A stretch of DNA of 64,000 nucleotides from Streptomyces albospinus (GCF_014648695.1 NZ_BMRP01000014.1:62001-126000); one strand, 5' to 3'; counted from the stretch's first letter, positions 41,150 to 49,838 are shown. Numbers and translations are program-made. The notes: generated from the letters alone by a model not told the origin.

Positions 41150-41260
41150 GGATCGTTCGCGACCGTGCTAACCCGGTCCGGCTCCTCCCCCCCCGAGTCG
41201 GCCGTGGGGACGACCCCCGCTCTCCCCCCCGGCGGGGGTCGTCGCATGTCCGGACGCTTT
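41150..41260 (+). ncRNA. candidate small RNA upstream of ssd
   Basis: The 460-bp gap between the divergent HAD and ssd genes holds a hairpin (GACGACCCCCGC at 41209-41220 with its complement at 41232-41243) followed by CGCTTTTTCC at about 41256, which looks like an intrinsic terminator with T-run. No coding gene ends there, so a short plus-strand RNA is the simplest reason. I recall a conserved streptomycete sRNA at this location (scr3558 in S. coelicolor), unverified. Boundaries are guesses. Confidence 0.4.
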
Positions 41261-41544
41261 TTCCGCCGTGAACCCCCGATCCGCCGCCTGTGCGGGCATA
41301 GCCCCCCGGCATCGCTTGTCATGCATACGCCATCACTCACCGTAGTCGTCGGACTGCTCTGCGGAGGCTTCTCTCGCGCCTCAGAAGTCGCCGTTCGTCG
41401 CTGGAATAGGTGACGGGGATATTCACAACCGCGGAGTTGTCCACAGTTTTGGGTCAAGATCCACGGAGATTTCCCGATCGCTGCACCGTAAAAGTCCGCG
41501 GAGTTCGCGGAGGTGTGAGTTGTGTAGCGATAGGGGGACAGAAC

Positions 41545-42720
41545 GTGTCCGGATCATCTACTTCCGACCAGCCGGTGCGAAGCGGTGAAGAGCGGGACGG
41601 GCCGTTGCTGATCACCGAGGACGAAGAGCTCCTCGACGACCTTCTGCGGCTGTGTGCGGCGGCCGGTGCGCTGCCCGAAGTGGGGCACGGCCCTCCGGCC
41701 GGTAAAGAGCGGGGGGAATCCGCATCGCTGGTGATCGTGGGCGCGGACTGCGCCGCCCGGTTATCCGGCGGCGGGCGCCGCGCGGGCGTCATCCTCGTCG
41801 GCCGGGACGCGGACGACACCGCCCTGCTGCGCCAGGCCGTGGCCATCGGGGCGGAGCGGGTGCTGGCGCTCCCCGAGGGCGAGCGCTGGCTGGTGGACCG
41901 GATCGCCGACGCGGTCGAGGGGGTGGGGCCGCCCGCACTGACGGTCGGCGTCATCGGCGGGCGCGGCGGCGCCGGTGCGAGCACGCTGGCCGGCGCGCTG
42001 GCGGTCACGGCCGCCCGTACGGGGGAGCGGACCCTGCTCGTGGACGGCGACCCCCTGGGCGGCGGGATCGACGTCCTGCTGGGCGGCGAGAAGGAGAAGG
42101 GGCTGCGATGGCCCGCGTTCGCCGAGTCGCGCGGCCGGGTGGCGGGCGGCGCCCTGGCGGAGTCGCTGCCGCGCCTGCACTCCTTGCGGGTCCTCAGCTG
42201 GGACCGGGGCACCGAGGTCGCCATCCCGCCCGCGGCCATGCGCGCGGTGCTGGCCGCCGCCAGGCGGCGGGGCGGCGTGGTGGTCGTGGATCTGCCCCGT
42301 CGGGTCGACGAGACGGCGGCGGAGGCGCTGGCGCAGGTGGACCTGGGGCTGCTGCTCGTCCCCGCGGAGCTGCGCGCGGTGGCGGCGGCGCGGCGGGTGG
42401 CCGACGGGGTGCGGATGGTGCTCCGCGATGTGCGGGTGGTGGCCTGCGGGGCTCCGGGGCTCCAGCGCGGCGGCGGGCTGCCGGCGGCGGAGGTCGCGCG
42501 GCTGTTGAGGCTGCCGCTGGCGGGTGAACTGCCCTATGAGGACGGGGTGGTGGAGGACCTGGCGCGCGGCGCGGTGCCGGGGGCGGATGCGCGGGGGCCG
42601 CTGGCGCGGTTCTGTGCGGGGTTCTGGAGTCGGGTGCGGGGCGGCGGCGTCGGGGATCCCGGGGCGGCGGCTCGCGGGGACGCGGGTTCCGGTGGAGAGC
42701 AGGGGGGTGTGCCGGTATGA
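41545..42720 (+). CDS. ssd: Ssd, septum-site-determining / TadZ-CpaE-like protein
   Basis: 391 residues. An N-terminal pseudo-receiver (LLITEDEELLDDLLRLCAAAG, VLALPEGERWLVDRI) precedes a MinD-like domain whose P-loop reads GGRGGAGAST (about residues 137-146): both signature lysines are replaced, as in many TadZ/CpaE proteins, so ATP turnover is doubtful. Switch motifs LLVDGDPLGGGIDVLLG and VVDLPRRVDE are present. In Mycobacterium Ssd alters septation; as head of a tad operon it probably localises the pilus machine. Leu73 is encoded by TTA (41761-41763). GTG 41545 with AGGGGGA 6 bases upstream. It is followed by 199 G-rich bp with no convincing gene before tadA. Confidence 0.93.
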   Translation: MSGSSTSDQPVRSGEERDGPLLITEDEELLDDLLRLCAAAGALPEVGHGPPAGKERGESASLVIVGADCAARLSGGGRRAGVILVGRDADDTALLRQAVAIGAERVLALPEGERWLVDRIADAVEGVGPPALTVGVIGGRGGAGASTLAGALAVTAARTGERTLLVDGDPLGGGIDVLLGGEKEKGLRWPAFAESRGRVAGGALAESLPRLHSLRVLSWDRGTEVAIPPAAMRAVLAAARRRGGVVVVDLPRRVDETAAEALAQVDLGLLLVPAELRAVAAARRVADGVRMVLRDVRVVACGAPGLQRGGGLPAAEVARLLRLPLAGELPYEDGVVEDLARGAVPGADARGPLARFCAGFWSRVRGGGVGDPGAAARGDAGSGGEQGGVPV

Positions 42721-42919
42721 GGCGGCGGGTGTGCGGTGCGGCCCGGTGGCGGTGGCGGCCGGCGGGTGCCGGCGGGGCCGCGGCCGGGTGCCGGTTCGGG
42801 AGCTGGTGGCGGGACGGGCTCCGGTGCGGTGCGGGGTGGTGGCCCCGTAGGAGCCGGGGTGCCGGCGGTGCTTTGGGCGCCGGATGGCTCGGGGTCGCCG
42901 GCGGGGGCGGTGTCCGGGT

Positions 42920-44077
42920 ATGAGCCAGGAACTGCTGGAGGTGGTGCGCCGGCGGCTCGCCGAGGACGGCGCGGAGGCGACACCGGCCCGGGTGGCGGTG
43001 GCGCTGCGCGAGGCGGGTCGGCTCCTCGGGGACGCCGAAGTGCTGGGCGTGGTGGGCGCGTTGCGGTCCGAGATGGTGGGCAGCGGCCCGCTGGAGCCGC
43101 TGCTGGCCGCCCCAGATGTGACGGATGTGCTGGTGACCGCGCCGGACGCGGTGTGGGTGGACCGGGGCGGCGGACTGGAGCGTACGGACGTCCGGTTCCG
43201 GGACGCGGCCGAGGTGCGCCGACTGGCCCAGCGGCTGGCGGCGGTCGCCGGGCGGCGGCTGGATGACGCCCGGCCGTGGGTGGACGCCCGGCTCCCGGAC
43301 GGCACCCGGCTGCACGCCGTGCTGCCCCCGGTGGCGGTCGCCGGGACCTGTCTGTCCCTGCGGGTGCTGCGGCCCCGGGCCTTCGCCCTGCCGGAGCTGG
43401 TGGCGGCCGGGACGGTCCCGCCCGGCGGCGAGCGGCTGCTGGGCGCGCTGCTGGCGGCCCGGCTGTCGTTCCTGATCAGCGGGGGTACGGGCTCCGGCAA
43501 GACCACGTTGCTCAGCACGCTGCTCGGGCTGGTCGGCCCGGCCGAGCGGATCGTGCTGGCCGAGGATTCGGCGGAGCTGCGGCCGGACCACCCCCATGTG
43601 GTGCGGCTGGAGACCCGGCCTGCCAATCAGGAGGGCGTCGGCCGGGTCACCCTGCGGGATCTCGTACGGCAGGCGCTGCGGATGCGCCCGGACCGGCTGG
43701 TGGTCGGCGAGGTGCGCGGCCCCGAGGTGACCGATCTGCTGGCGGCGCTGAATACGGGGCACGAGGGGGGCTGCGGGACGGTCCATGCCAATGCCGCGTG
43801 CGACGTCCCGGCCCGGCTGGAGGCGCTGGGGTCGACCGCGGGTCTGGACCGGGCGGCGCTGCACAGCCAGCTGGCGGCTGCGCTGTCCGTCGTGCTGCAT
43901 CTCGTACGGGACCGGGCCGGCCGGCGGCGGATCGCCGAGGTCCATGTCCTGGAGCGGGATCGGGACGGCTTCGTGGTGACCGTGCCGGCCGCGGTCTGGA
44001 GTCCGGACGGGTTCCAAGAGGCGCGCGGATGGGGGCGGTTGACGCGGTTGTGCGAGAGGGGTGGTGAGGGGTGCTGA
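42920..44077 (+). CDS. TadA-type secretion ATPase (CpaF family)
   Basis: 385 residues. The N-terminal domain (SGPLEPLLAAPDVTDVLV) and the RecA-like motor have Walker A SGGTGSGKTT (about residues 193-202), the Asp box LAEDSAEL, and Walker B/His box RLVVGEVRGPE...GGCGTVHAN. It powers Flp pilus assembly or type IVc secretion. The start ATG at 42920 leaves 199 bp after ssd, holding a 68-codon open frame (42717-42923) that I do not believe in; the frame of tadA is open upstream, so the true start may lie further left. The stop overlaps the GTG of tadB. Confidence 0.93.
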   Translation: MSQELLEVVRRRLAEDGAEATPARVAVALREAGRLLGDAEVLGVVGALRSEMVGSGPLEPLLAAPDVTDVLVTAPDAVWVDRGGGLERTDVRFRDAAEVRRLAQRLAAVAGRRLDDARPWVDARLPDGTRLHAVLPPVAVAGTCLSLRVLRPRAFALPELVAAGTVPPGGERLLGALLAARLSFLISGGTGSGKTTLLSTLLGLVGPAERIVLAEDSAELRPDHPHVVRLETRPANQEGVGRVTLRDLVRQALRMRPDRLVVGEVRGPEVTDLLAALNTGHEGGCGTVHANAACDVPARLEALGSTAGLDRAALHSQLAAALSVVLHLVRDRAGRRRIAEVHVLERDRDGFVVTVPAAVWSPDGFQEARGWGRLTRLCERGGEGC

Positions 44078-45009
44078 CGTCCGGGGTGGTGCCGGCGGTG
44101 GTCGCCGTGCTGGGTGCCGGGGGCGCGGTCCGTATGGCTGCGGACTTCCGGCGGGACGGGGTGCTGCGGCGGCGGGCGGCTGCGGTGCTCGGCGGTGGAG
44201 CGGCGGGTGGCCCCGCAGCGGTGCGGTGGTGGGACCGGTGGCGCGGGTGGTGCGCGGCGCGGGTGGTCGACGGGGAAGCGGGGCGGCGGTTGCGGCTCGG
44301 TCGGCGGGGCGGGATCGGTGCGGAGCTGTGGTGCCTGCCGGCGGGTATCGGGCTGGGGCTGCTGGGGCGGTCGGTGCTGCCGGTGGTGGCGGCGCCGGCG
44401 GGCATGGTCGTCGTACGGCGGTGGCTGGCCGCGCGGGGGACCCGGCGGCAGGCGGACCGGCGGGCGGCGGCGGTGATCGCGCTGTGCACGGCGGTGGCGG
44501 GGGAACTGCGGGCCGGGCAGCAGCCGGACCGGGCCCTCGCCGCGGCCGGAGCGGCGGGGCCGGGGGAGCCGGGGCTGGGGGAGGCGGGCGCGGGGGTGCT
44601 GGCGGCGGCGCGCTACGGGGGCGACGTCCCCGGGGCGCTGCGGGCGGCGGCGCGGCTGCCCGGTGCCGAGGGGCTGACCGGTATGGCGGCGTGCTGGCAG
44701 GTGGCGGTGGAGGGCGGCGCCGGACTGGCCCGCGGGCTGGAGCGGATCGCGGCCGGACTCGGAGCGCAGCGGGAGCAACGCGAGGAGCTGCGGGCCCAGT
44801 TGGCGGGGCCGCGGGCCACCGCTCTGATGCTCGCGCTGTTGCCGGCGGGCGGGCTCCTGATGGGTGGCGCCCTCGGTGCCGATCCGCTCGGGGTGCTGCT
44901 GCACACCCCGGCCGGCTGGGGGTGCCTGGCCGTCGGCGGGCTTCTGGAGTGGGGCGGGGTGGCCTGGACGGCCCGGATCGTCGCGGATGCGGCGGAGGTA
45001 CGGAAATGA
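44071..45009 (+). CDS. TadB-type Flp pilus inner-membrane platform protein
   Basis: 312 residues. The sequence starts with a helix (VVPAVVAVLGAGGAVRM), has a helix pair around residues 88-115, and a T2SSF (GspF) domain with GELRAGQQPDRALAAAG and a final helix pair (ATALMLALLPAGGLLMGGALG and GWGCLAVGGLLEWGG). TadB and TadC form the membrane platform that the ATPase turns. GTG 44071 overlaps the TadA stop; the stop overlaps the TadC ATG (ATGA). Confidence 0.9.
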   Translation: MLTSGVVPAVVAVLGAGGAVRMAADFRRDGVLRRRAAAVLGGGAAGGPAAVRWWDRWRGWCAARVVDGEAGRRLRLGRRGGIGAELWCLPAGIGLGLLGRSVLPVVAAPAGMVVVRRWLAARGTRRQADRRAAAVIALCTAVAGELRAGQQPDRALAAAGAAGPGEPGLGEAGAGVLAAARYGGDVPGALRAAARLPGAEGLTGMAACWQVAVEGGAGLARGLERIAAGLGAQREQREELRAQLAGPRATALMLALLPAGGLLMGGALGADPLGVLLHTPAGWGCLAVGGLLEWGGVAWTARIVADAAEVRK

Positions 45010-45881
45010 GCGGGGTGGGGGCGGTGGGCCAGGAAGTTGTCCACAGGGTGGGGATCGCGGTGGCGGTGGCGACGGCCGTGATGGTCGCGCTGCGCTCGGT
45101 GCCACTGGTGCGGGAGGCGCACCGCGGGCGCTCCGTACGGCGGCGGGTGCCGGCCGTGCTGGGCGCTGCGGGAGGCGGCCCGTACGGGAGCGAGGCGGGT
45201 GTTCGCGGGTGGTGGGCGGCCGTCCGCGGCCGGTGGAGCGGACGGGCGGCGGCGCAGCAGGGCGGTCGGCGGGACGGTCGGCTGAGGGAGTGGGGCGGGG
45301 CTCTGGGGACGGCCGGGCTCGTGGCCGTCCTCGTGGGCGGGGTGGCCGGTCTCGTGGCGGGACTCGCCGTCGGGTGGGGAGCGTACCGCTGGTCGGCCCG
45401 GCAGCGCGCCGCGGCGGCCGGCCGGACGGCGGCAGCCAGGGTGGGCGCCGAACTGGCCCCGGCCGGCGACCTGCTGGCGGCCTGTCTGGCGGCCGGCGCC
45501 GGGCCGCGGGAGGCGGCCGAGGCGGTGGGCCGGTCGCTGGACGGGACCGTGGCCGAGCGGCTGCGCCACATCGCGGCGGAACTGCGCCTGGGCGGCGAAC
45601 CGGCCGCCGTATGGCCCCGCCTGGCCGCCCTCCCCGGAGCCGCGGGACTGGCGCGCTGCATGGAGCGCGCCGGGATATCCGGGGCCCCGGCCGTCGAGTC
45701 GGCGTCCCGTATCGCGGCCGGGCTCCGCGCCGAGTGGGGCAGGGCGGCGACCGCACGGGCCCGGCGGGCGGGGGTGCTGGTCACCCTCCCGCTGTCGGGG
45801 TGCTTCCTGCCGGCGTTCCTGGTGCTCGGTGTGGCGCCGGTGCTGATCGGGCTGGCGGGCGGGCTGCTGGGGCGCGGCTGA
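45006..45881 (+). CDS. TadC-type Flp pilus inner-membrane platform protein
   Basis: 291 residues with a GspF-like core: GAELAPAGDLLAACLAAGAGPREAAEAVG is the helix-turn motif of the family, and the last helix pair is VLVTLPLSGCFLPAFLVLG...PVLIGLAGGLL. An early helix (VGIAVAVATAVMVALRSV) and a middle pair (TAGLVAVLVGGVAGLVAGLAVGW) anchor it. It is paired with TadB. The ATG at 45006 overlaps the tadB stop. Confidence 0.9.
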   Translation: MSGVGAVGQEVVHRVGIAVAVATAVMVALRSVPLVREAHRGRSVRRRVPAVLGAAGGGPYGSEAGVRGWWAAVRGRWSGRAAAQQGGRRDGRLREWGGALGTAGLVAVLVGGVAGLVAGLAVGWGAYRWSARQRAAAAGRTAAARVGAELAPAGDLLAACLAAGAGPREAAEAVGRSLDGTVAERLRHIAAELRLGGEPAAVWPRLAALPGAAGLARCMERAGISGAPAVESASRIAAGLRAEWGRAATARARRAGVLVTLPLSGCFLPAFLVLGVAPVLIGLAGGLLGRG

Positions 45882-45961
45882 ACGGTGCGGGAGTGCCGGG
45901 ACTCCGCGTCCGGCAATCCAACGGATCGAGTTCATGTTCAGGCTGTTTCAAGGGGGTTGAG

Positions 45962-46150
45962 ATGTTTCGACGATGGTGGGCGCGGGTGCGTGCGGCCGGG
46001 CGGGACCGCGGGATGAGTACCGCGGAATACGCCGTGGGGACGCTCGCGGCGTGCGCGTTCGCGGCGGTGCTCTACAAGATCCTGACGAGTGGTCAGGTGA
46101 TGTCGATGCTGCGGTCCGTGATCCAGAGGGCGCTCGATGCGCCGTTCTGA
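45962..46150 (+). CDS. DUF4244 protein, Flp-prepilin-like
   Basis: 62 residues. The pattern is that of a Flp prepilin: a short basic leader (MFRRWWARVRAAGRDRG), a Gly just before MSTAEY, then a hydrophobic helix (AVGTLAACAFAAVLYKIL) and a short tail. Glu5 and Tyr6 after the Gly are the signature of Flp pilins cut by a TadV-type peptidase. It is the only pilin candidate in the operon, so it is the likely major subunit. A GGGGG ribosome-binding site lies just upstream of the ATG at 45962. Confidence 0.9.
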   Translation: MFRRWWARVRAAGRDRGMSTAEYAVGTLAACAFAAVLYKILTSGQVMSMLRSVIQRALDAPF

Positions 46151-46553
46151 GAGGCGGAGTTCCGGGCCGGCCCGCGGTCCCCGTGGGGGCCCGGGCCGGG
46201 CCGGCGGGCGGACCGCGCCGGACGCCGGGTTCGTGACGGCGGAGACGGCCGTGGTGCTGCCGGTGCTGGTGGTGGTCGCGGCGGCGCTGATCTGGGGGCT
46301 GATGGCCGCCTGTGCCCGTATCGCCTGCGTGGATGCCGCACGGGCCGGGGCGCGGGCGGCGGCGCGGTCGGAGCCGCCGGCGCGGGTCCTCACGGCGGCG
46401 CGCGGTGCGGCGCCCAAGGGGGCGCGGATCGCGGTGGCGCGGGAGGGCGACCTGGTCCGCGTACGGGTAGAGGCCGACCTGCCGGGCGTGGGCCGGATGA
46501 CGGTGCGGGTCGGTGGGGAGGCGGTGGCTCTTGCGGAGGAGACGGTGCGGTGA
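46137..46553 (+). CDS. TadE-family pseudopilin
   Basis: 138 residues. A Gly/Arg-rich leader ends at GFVTAETAVVLPVLVVVAAALIWGL, a TadE-type helix with Gly before the hydrophobic stretch and Glu at +5, so it may be processed like a pilin. The rest is a small domain (ARIACVDAARAGARAAAR...VRVEADLPGVGRMTVRVGGEA). It overlaps the DUF4244 stop by 14 bp and the next frame by 41 bp. Confidence 0.88.
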   Translation: MRRSERRSSGPARGPRGGPGRAGGRTAPDAGFVTAETAVVLPVLVVVAAALIWGLMAACARIACVDAARAGARAAARSEPPARVLTAARGAAPKGARIAVAREGDLVRVRVEADLPGVGRMTVRVGGEAVALAEETVR

Positions 46554-46962
46554 TGAAGGGTCCGCGACGGTGTGGACGGTCGTCGCGGCGGCGGCGCTGT
46601 GCGCGGTCTTCGCGGGCCTGATGGCCGTCGGCCAGGCCGTCACGGCCCGGCACCGGGCGGGCGCCGCCGCGGATCTGGCGGCGCTGGCCGCTGCCGACCG
46701 GGCGCTCCGGGGCCCGGCGGCGGCCTGCGCGGCGGCCCGCCGGGTGGCGGCCGGGCAGCACACCCGCCTGGTGCGGTGCTCGGTGGCCGCGCCGATCGCC
46801 GATGTCACGGCCGAGGCCGGCAGCCGCCCGTTCACCTCGCGGGTACGGGCGCGGGCGGGCCCCGCCGGGACCGTCCCGGGGGCCGCGAGCGGCCGGGGCC
46901 CGGAGACCGGATTCCGTACGCCGAGCGGCCGGGCCCGCCCCGCGCCGCGCCCACCCGCCGGG
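46513..46962 (+). CDS. TadE-like (Rv3654c-type) pilus protein without a local stop codon
   Basis: GSATVWTVVAAAALCAVFAGLMAVGQAVTARHRAGAAADLAALAAADRAL is the conserved helix and following amphipathic stretch of the Rv3654c family (given here in pieces: GSATVWTVVAAAALC, then HRAGAAADLAALAAADRAL), and CAAARRVAAGQHTRLVRC holds the conserved Cys pair. The domain ends by about 46870. All three plus frames remain open past 47000, and this frame runs antisense through the helicase gene to 49389. The end given here is the helicase boundary, not a stop codon. Starts GTG 46513 or TTG 46531. A frameshift or lost stop seems likely. Confidence 0.65.
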
Positions 46963-49323
46963 CTACGCCTCCGGTACACCCCGCAGCAGCTCCCCCAGGA
47001 GCCGGATGGCGCCCCGTTTGTGGAGCGGGTCGTTGCCGTTGCCGCACTTGGGGGACTGGATGCAGGACGGGCAGCCGGCCTCGCATTCGCAGGCGGCGAT
47101 GGCGCCGCGGGTGGCGGTGAGCCAGGCGGCGGCCGTGTGGAAGGCGCGTTCGGCGAAGCCGGCGCCGCCGGGGTGGCCGTCGTAGACGAAGACCGTCGGC
47201 AGCAGGGTGTCCGGGTGGAGGGGGACGGAGACGCCGCCGATGTCCCAGCGGTCGCAGGTCGCGAAGAGCGGCAGCATGCCGATGGAGGCGTGTTCGGCGG
47301 CGTGCAGGGCGCCGCCCAGCTGCTCGGGATTGATCCGGGCGGCGTCGAGCTGGTCCTCGGTGACCGTCCACCACACCGCACGGGTGCGCAGCGTACGGGG
47401 CGGCAGGTCGAGCTTGGTCTCGCCCAGGACCTCCCCGGTGATCAGTTTGCGGCGCAGGAAGGAGACCACCTGATTGGTGACCTCGACGGAGCCGAAGCAC
47501 AGCCGGGCGTCGCCCCAGGGGACCTCCGTGTCGGTTTCCAGGACGGAGATCGCGGTGGTGTCCCGGGCGGTCGTGGAATAGGGCGGGTTGGCCTCCTCGA
47601 CGAGGGCGACGTTGTCCTCAAGGTCGAGGCGCCGGACGAGATAGCTGCGGCCCTGGTGGAGGTGGACCGCGCCGTCGTGGACGGCGGTGTGCGCGGCGGC
47701 GGCGTCGACGGTGCCCAGCAGCCGCCCGGTGCCGGCCTCGACGACCTGGACGGGCGAGCCGCCCTGGCCGCGGATGTCGGTGAGGTCGGCGGCCCGCTCG
47801 CGGCGCGTCCAGTGCCAGGCCGCGGTGCGCCGGCGCAGCAGGCTCGCCGCCTCCAGCTGCGGCAGCAGCCCGGCGGTCTCCGGGCCGAAGAGCGGGAAGT
47901 CGGCCTCGGTGAGCGGGAGTTCGGAGGCGGCGGCGCAGAGGTGCGGGGCGAGTACGTACGGGTTGTCGGGGTCCAGCACCGTCGATTCGACGGGCTGGTC
48001 GAAGAGCGCCTCGGGGTGGTGGACGAGATAGGTGTCCAGCGGGTCGTCGCGGGCCACCAGGACGGCCAGCGCGCCCTGCCCGGAGCGGCCCGCCCGCCCG
48101 GCCTGCTGCCACAGCGACGCCCGGGTGCCCGGATAGCCCGCGATGACCACGGCGTCGAGGCCGGAGACGTCCACGCCCAGTTCGAGCGCGGTGGTGGCGG
48201 CCAGACCGAGGAGTTCGCCGCTGTGCAGGGCTCGTTCGAGGGCCCGGCGCTCCTCGGGCAGATAGCCGCCCCGGTAGGCGGCGACCCGCGCGGGCAGCGA
48301 GCGGTCCACCTCCGCGAGCCGCTCCTGCGCGATCAGGGCGATCAGCTCGGCGCCGCGCCGGGAGCGTACGAAGGCGACGGTGCGCACGCCCTGGACGGTG
48401 AGGTCGGTGAGCAGATCGGCGGTCTCGGCGGTGGCGGTGCGGCGGACGGGAGCACCCTGCTCGCCGTGCAGTTCGGTCAGTGGCGGCTCCCAGAGCGCGA
48501 AGACCAACTCGCCGCGCGGCGAGGTGTCCTGGGTGATTTCCGCCACGGGCAGACCGGTGAGCCGGGAGGCGGCCTCGGCCGGTTCCGCGGCGGTGGCGGA
48601 GGCCAGCAGGAAGACCGGCTCGGAGCCGTAGCGGGCGCAGATCCGGCGCAGCCGGCGGATGACCTGGGCGACGTGGGAGCCGAAGACGCCGCGGTACGTG
48701 TGGCATTCGTCGATGACGACATAGCGCAGCGCGCGCAGGAAGGAGGACCAGCGGGGGTGGGCCGGGAGGATTCCGCGGTGCAGCATGTCCGGGTTGGTCA
48801 GGACGTAGTTGGCGTACTGGCGGACCCACTCGCGCTCCTCGACCGGGGTGTCGCCGTCGTAGACGGCGGGCCTGATCGCGGTGCCCAGCGGGGCGGCCAG
48901 CTCGCGTACGGCGCGCCGCTGATCGGCCGCCAGGGCCTTGGTGGGCGCCAGGTACAGGCCCGTGGTCCCCCGGCCGTTCGGCGCCTCGGAGCCGTCCAGG
49001 AGCGTGGAGAGGACCGGCGCGAGGTACGCCAGGGACTTGCCGGAGGCGGTGCCGGTGGCGACGACGACGGATTCGCCGCGGAGCGCGTGTTCGGACGTCC
49101 TTGCCTGGTGGGCCCAGGGGCGATCGATTCCGGCCGAACGGATGGCGTCGATCACTTCCGGCCGGATCTGTGCCGGCCAGTCGGCATGGCTGCCGATGCG
49201 CGGGGGCAAGTGCTCCGTATGAGTGATGCGCGCAGCGCGGGTCGCGCCCCGGGCGAGACGGTCGAGAATCATGCCTGGGGGAGTGCGCGTGCCCGGATCC
49301 GGCGGGAGTCGATTGGAGGCCAT
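46963..49323 (-). CDS. DEAD/DEAH-box helicase (MrfA/DUF1998 type)
   Basis: 786 residues. Helicase motifs: Walker A ATGTASGKS (about residue 90), DEVH-like box DECH (about 210), SATAAEP (motif III), and the C-terminal RecA domain ending in QQAGRAGRSGQG (motif VI). The last 90 residues have the Cys cluster CECEAGCPSCIQSPKCGNGN of DUF1998 proteins, which includes MrfA, a 3'-5' DNA helicase for mitomycin-type repair. Starts: ATG 49323 (MASNRL) is chosen; GTG 49329, GTG 49341 and TTG 49356 are in frame. It converges on the tad operon and is divergent from bldG. Confidence 0.92.
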   Translation of the reverse strand: MASNRLPPDPGTRTPPGMILDRLARGATRAARITHTEHLPPRIGSHADWPAQIRPEVIDAIRSAGIDRPWAHQARTSEHALRGESVVVATGTASGKSLAYLAPVLSTLLDGSEAPNGRGTTGLYLAPTKALAADQRRAVRELAAPLGTAIRPAVYDGDTPVEEREWVRQYANYVLTNPDMLHRGILPAHPRWSSFLRALRYVVIDECHTYRGVFGSHVAQVIRRLRRICARYGSEPVFLLASATAAEPAEAASRLTGLPVAEITQDTSPRGELVFALWEPPLTELHGEQGAPVRRTATAETADLLTDLTVQGVRTVAFVRSRRGAELIALIAQERLAEVDRSLPARVAAYRGGYLPEERRALERALHSGELLGLAATTALELGVDVSGLDAVVIAGYPGTRASLWQQAGRAGRSGQGALAVLVARDDPLDTYLVHHPEALFDQPVESTVLDPDNPYVLAPHLCAAASELPLTEADFPLFGPETAGLLPQLEAASLLRRRTAAWHWTRRERAADLTDIRGQGGSPVQVVEAGTGRLLGTVDAAAAHTAVHDGAVHLHQGRSYLVRRLDLEDNVALVEEANPPYSTTARDTTAISVLETDTEVPWGDARLCFGSVEVTNQVVSFLRRKLITGEVLGETKLDLPPRTLRTRAVWWTVTEDQLDAARINPEQLGGALHAAEHASIGMLPLFATCDRWDIGGVSVPLHPDTLLPTVFVYDGHPGGAGFAERAFHTAAAWLTATRGAIAACECEAGCPSCIQSPKCGNGNDPLHKRGAIRLLGELLRGVPEA

Positions 49324-49484
49324 CGGCACCGAGTGTGTCACCGGAGTGACGGACAATGCTCACAAGGCGTCGTGCACGCCTGCTGGTAAGTGATTGAATG
49401 CCATCGCGGCTGCCGATCCGCCCCTACCTTCGGTGGGGAGGCCCCAGGGGGGCGACCGCTCGATAGCAAGGTGCTGGAGGATCC

Positions 49485-49826
49485 GTGGACCTGTCCCTGT
49501 CGACCCGGACCGTTGGCGACCGTACGGTCGTCGAGGTCGGTGGCGAGATTGATGTATACACCGCGCCCAAGCTGCGGGAGCAGCTGGTCGAGCTTGTGAA
49601 CGACGGAAGCTACCACCTCGTGGTGGACATGGAACGTGTCGACTTCCTCGACTCCACAGGGCTCGGCGTCCTGGTGGGCGGGCTGAAGCGCGTGCGTGCC
49701 CATGAGGGCTCGCTGCGCCTGGTCTGCAATCAGGAGCGCATTCTCAAGATCTTCCGTATCACCGGTCTGACCAAGGTGTTTCCGATTCACACCTCGGTCG
49801 ATGAAGCCGTCGCAGCTACTGACTGA
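49485..49826 (+). CDS. bldG: anti-sigma factor antagonist BldG
   Basis: 113 residues, a STAS-domain protein. Conserved phospho-site Ser57 is in DFLDSTGLGVLVGGL; EIDVYTAPKLREQL and a C-terminal ITGLTKVFPIHTS complete the fold. BldG is required for aerial mycelium and antibiotics in Streptomyces and works by phosphorylation-controlled binding of anti-sigma factors (known). The GTG at 49485 has GGAGG 6 bases upstream. It is followed by a short hairpin and then the gene of its cognate anti-sigma factor. Confidence 0.97.
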   Translation: MDLSLSTRTVGDRTVVEVGGEIDVYTAPKLREQLVELVNDGSYHLVVDMERVDFLDSTGLGVLVGGLKRVRAHEGSLRLVCNQERILKIFRITGLTKVFPIHTSVDEAVAATD

Positions 49827-49838
49827 CGGTTTGCCGGT

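Noticed and set aside
42717..42923. Small open frame overlapping the ssd stop (MRRRVCGAARWRW)
   Set aside because: Composition is only that expected of G-rich DNA (Trp/Gly/Arg), no known tad component has this look, and the start of TadA overlaps it.
46513..49389. A 958-codon plus-strand open frame over the whole helicase region
   Set aside because: Only the first about 120 codons show a known protein. The rest is the complement of the helicase gene in GC-rich DNA, which generates long antisense frames.
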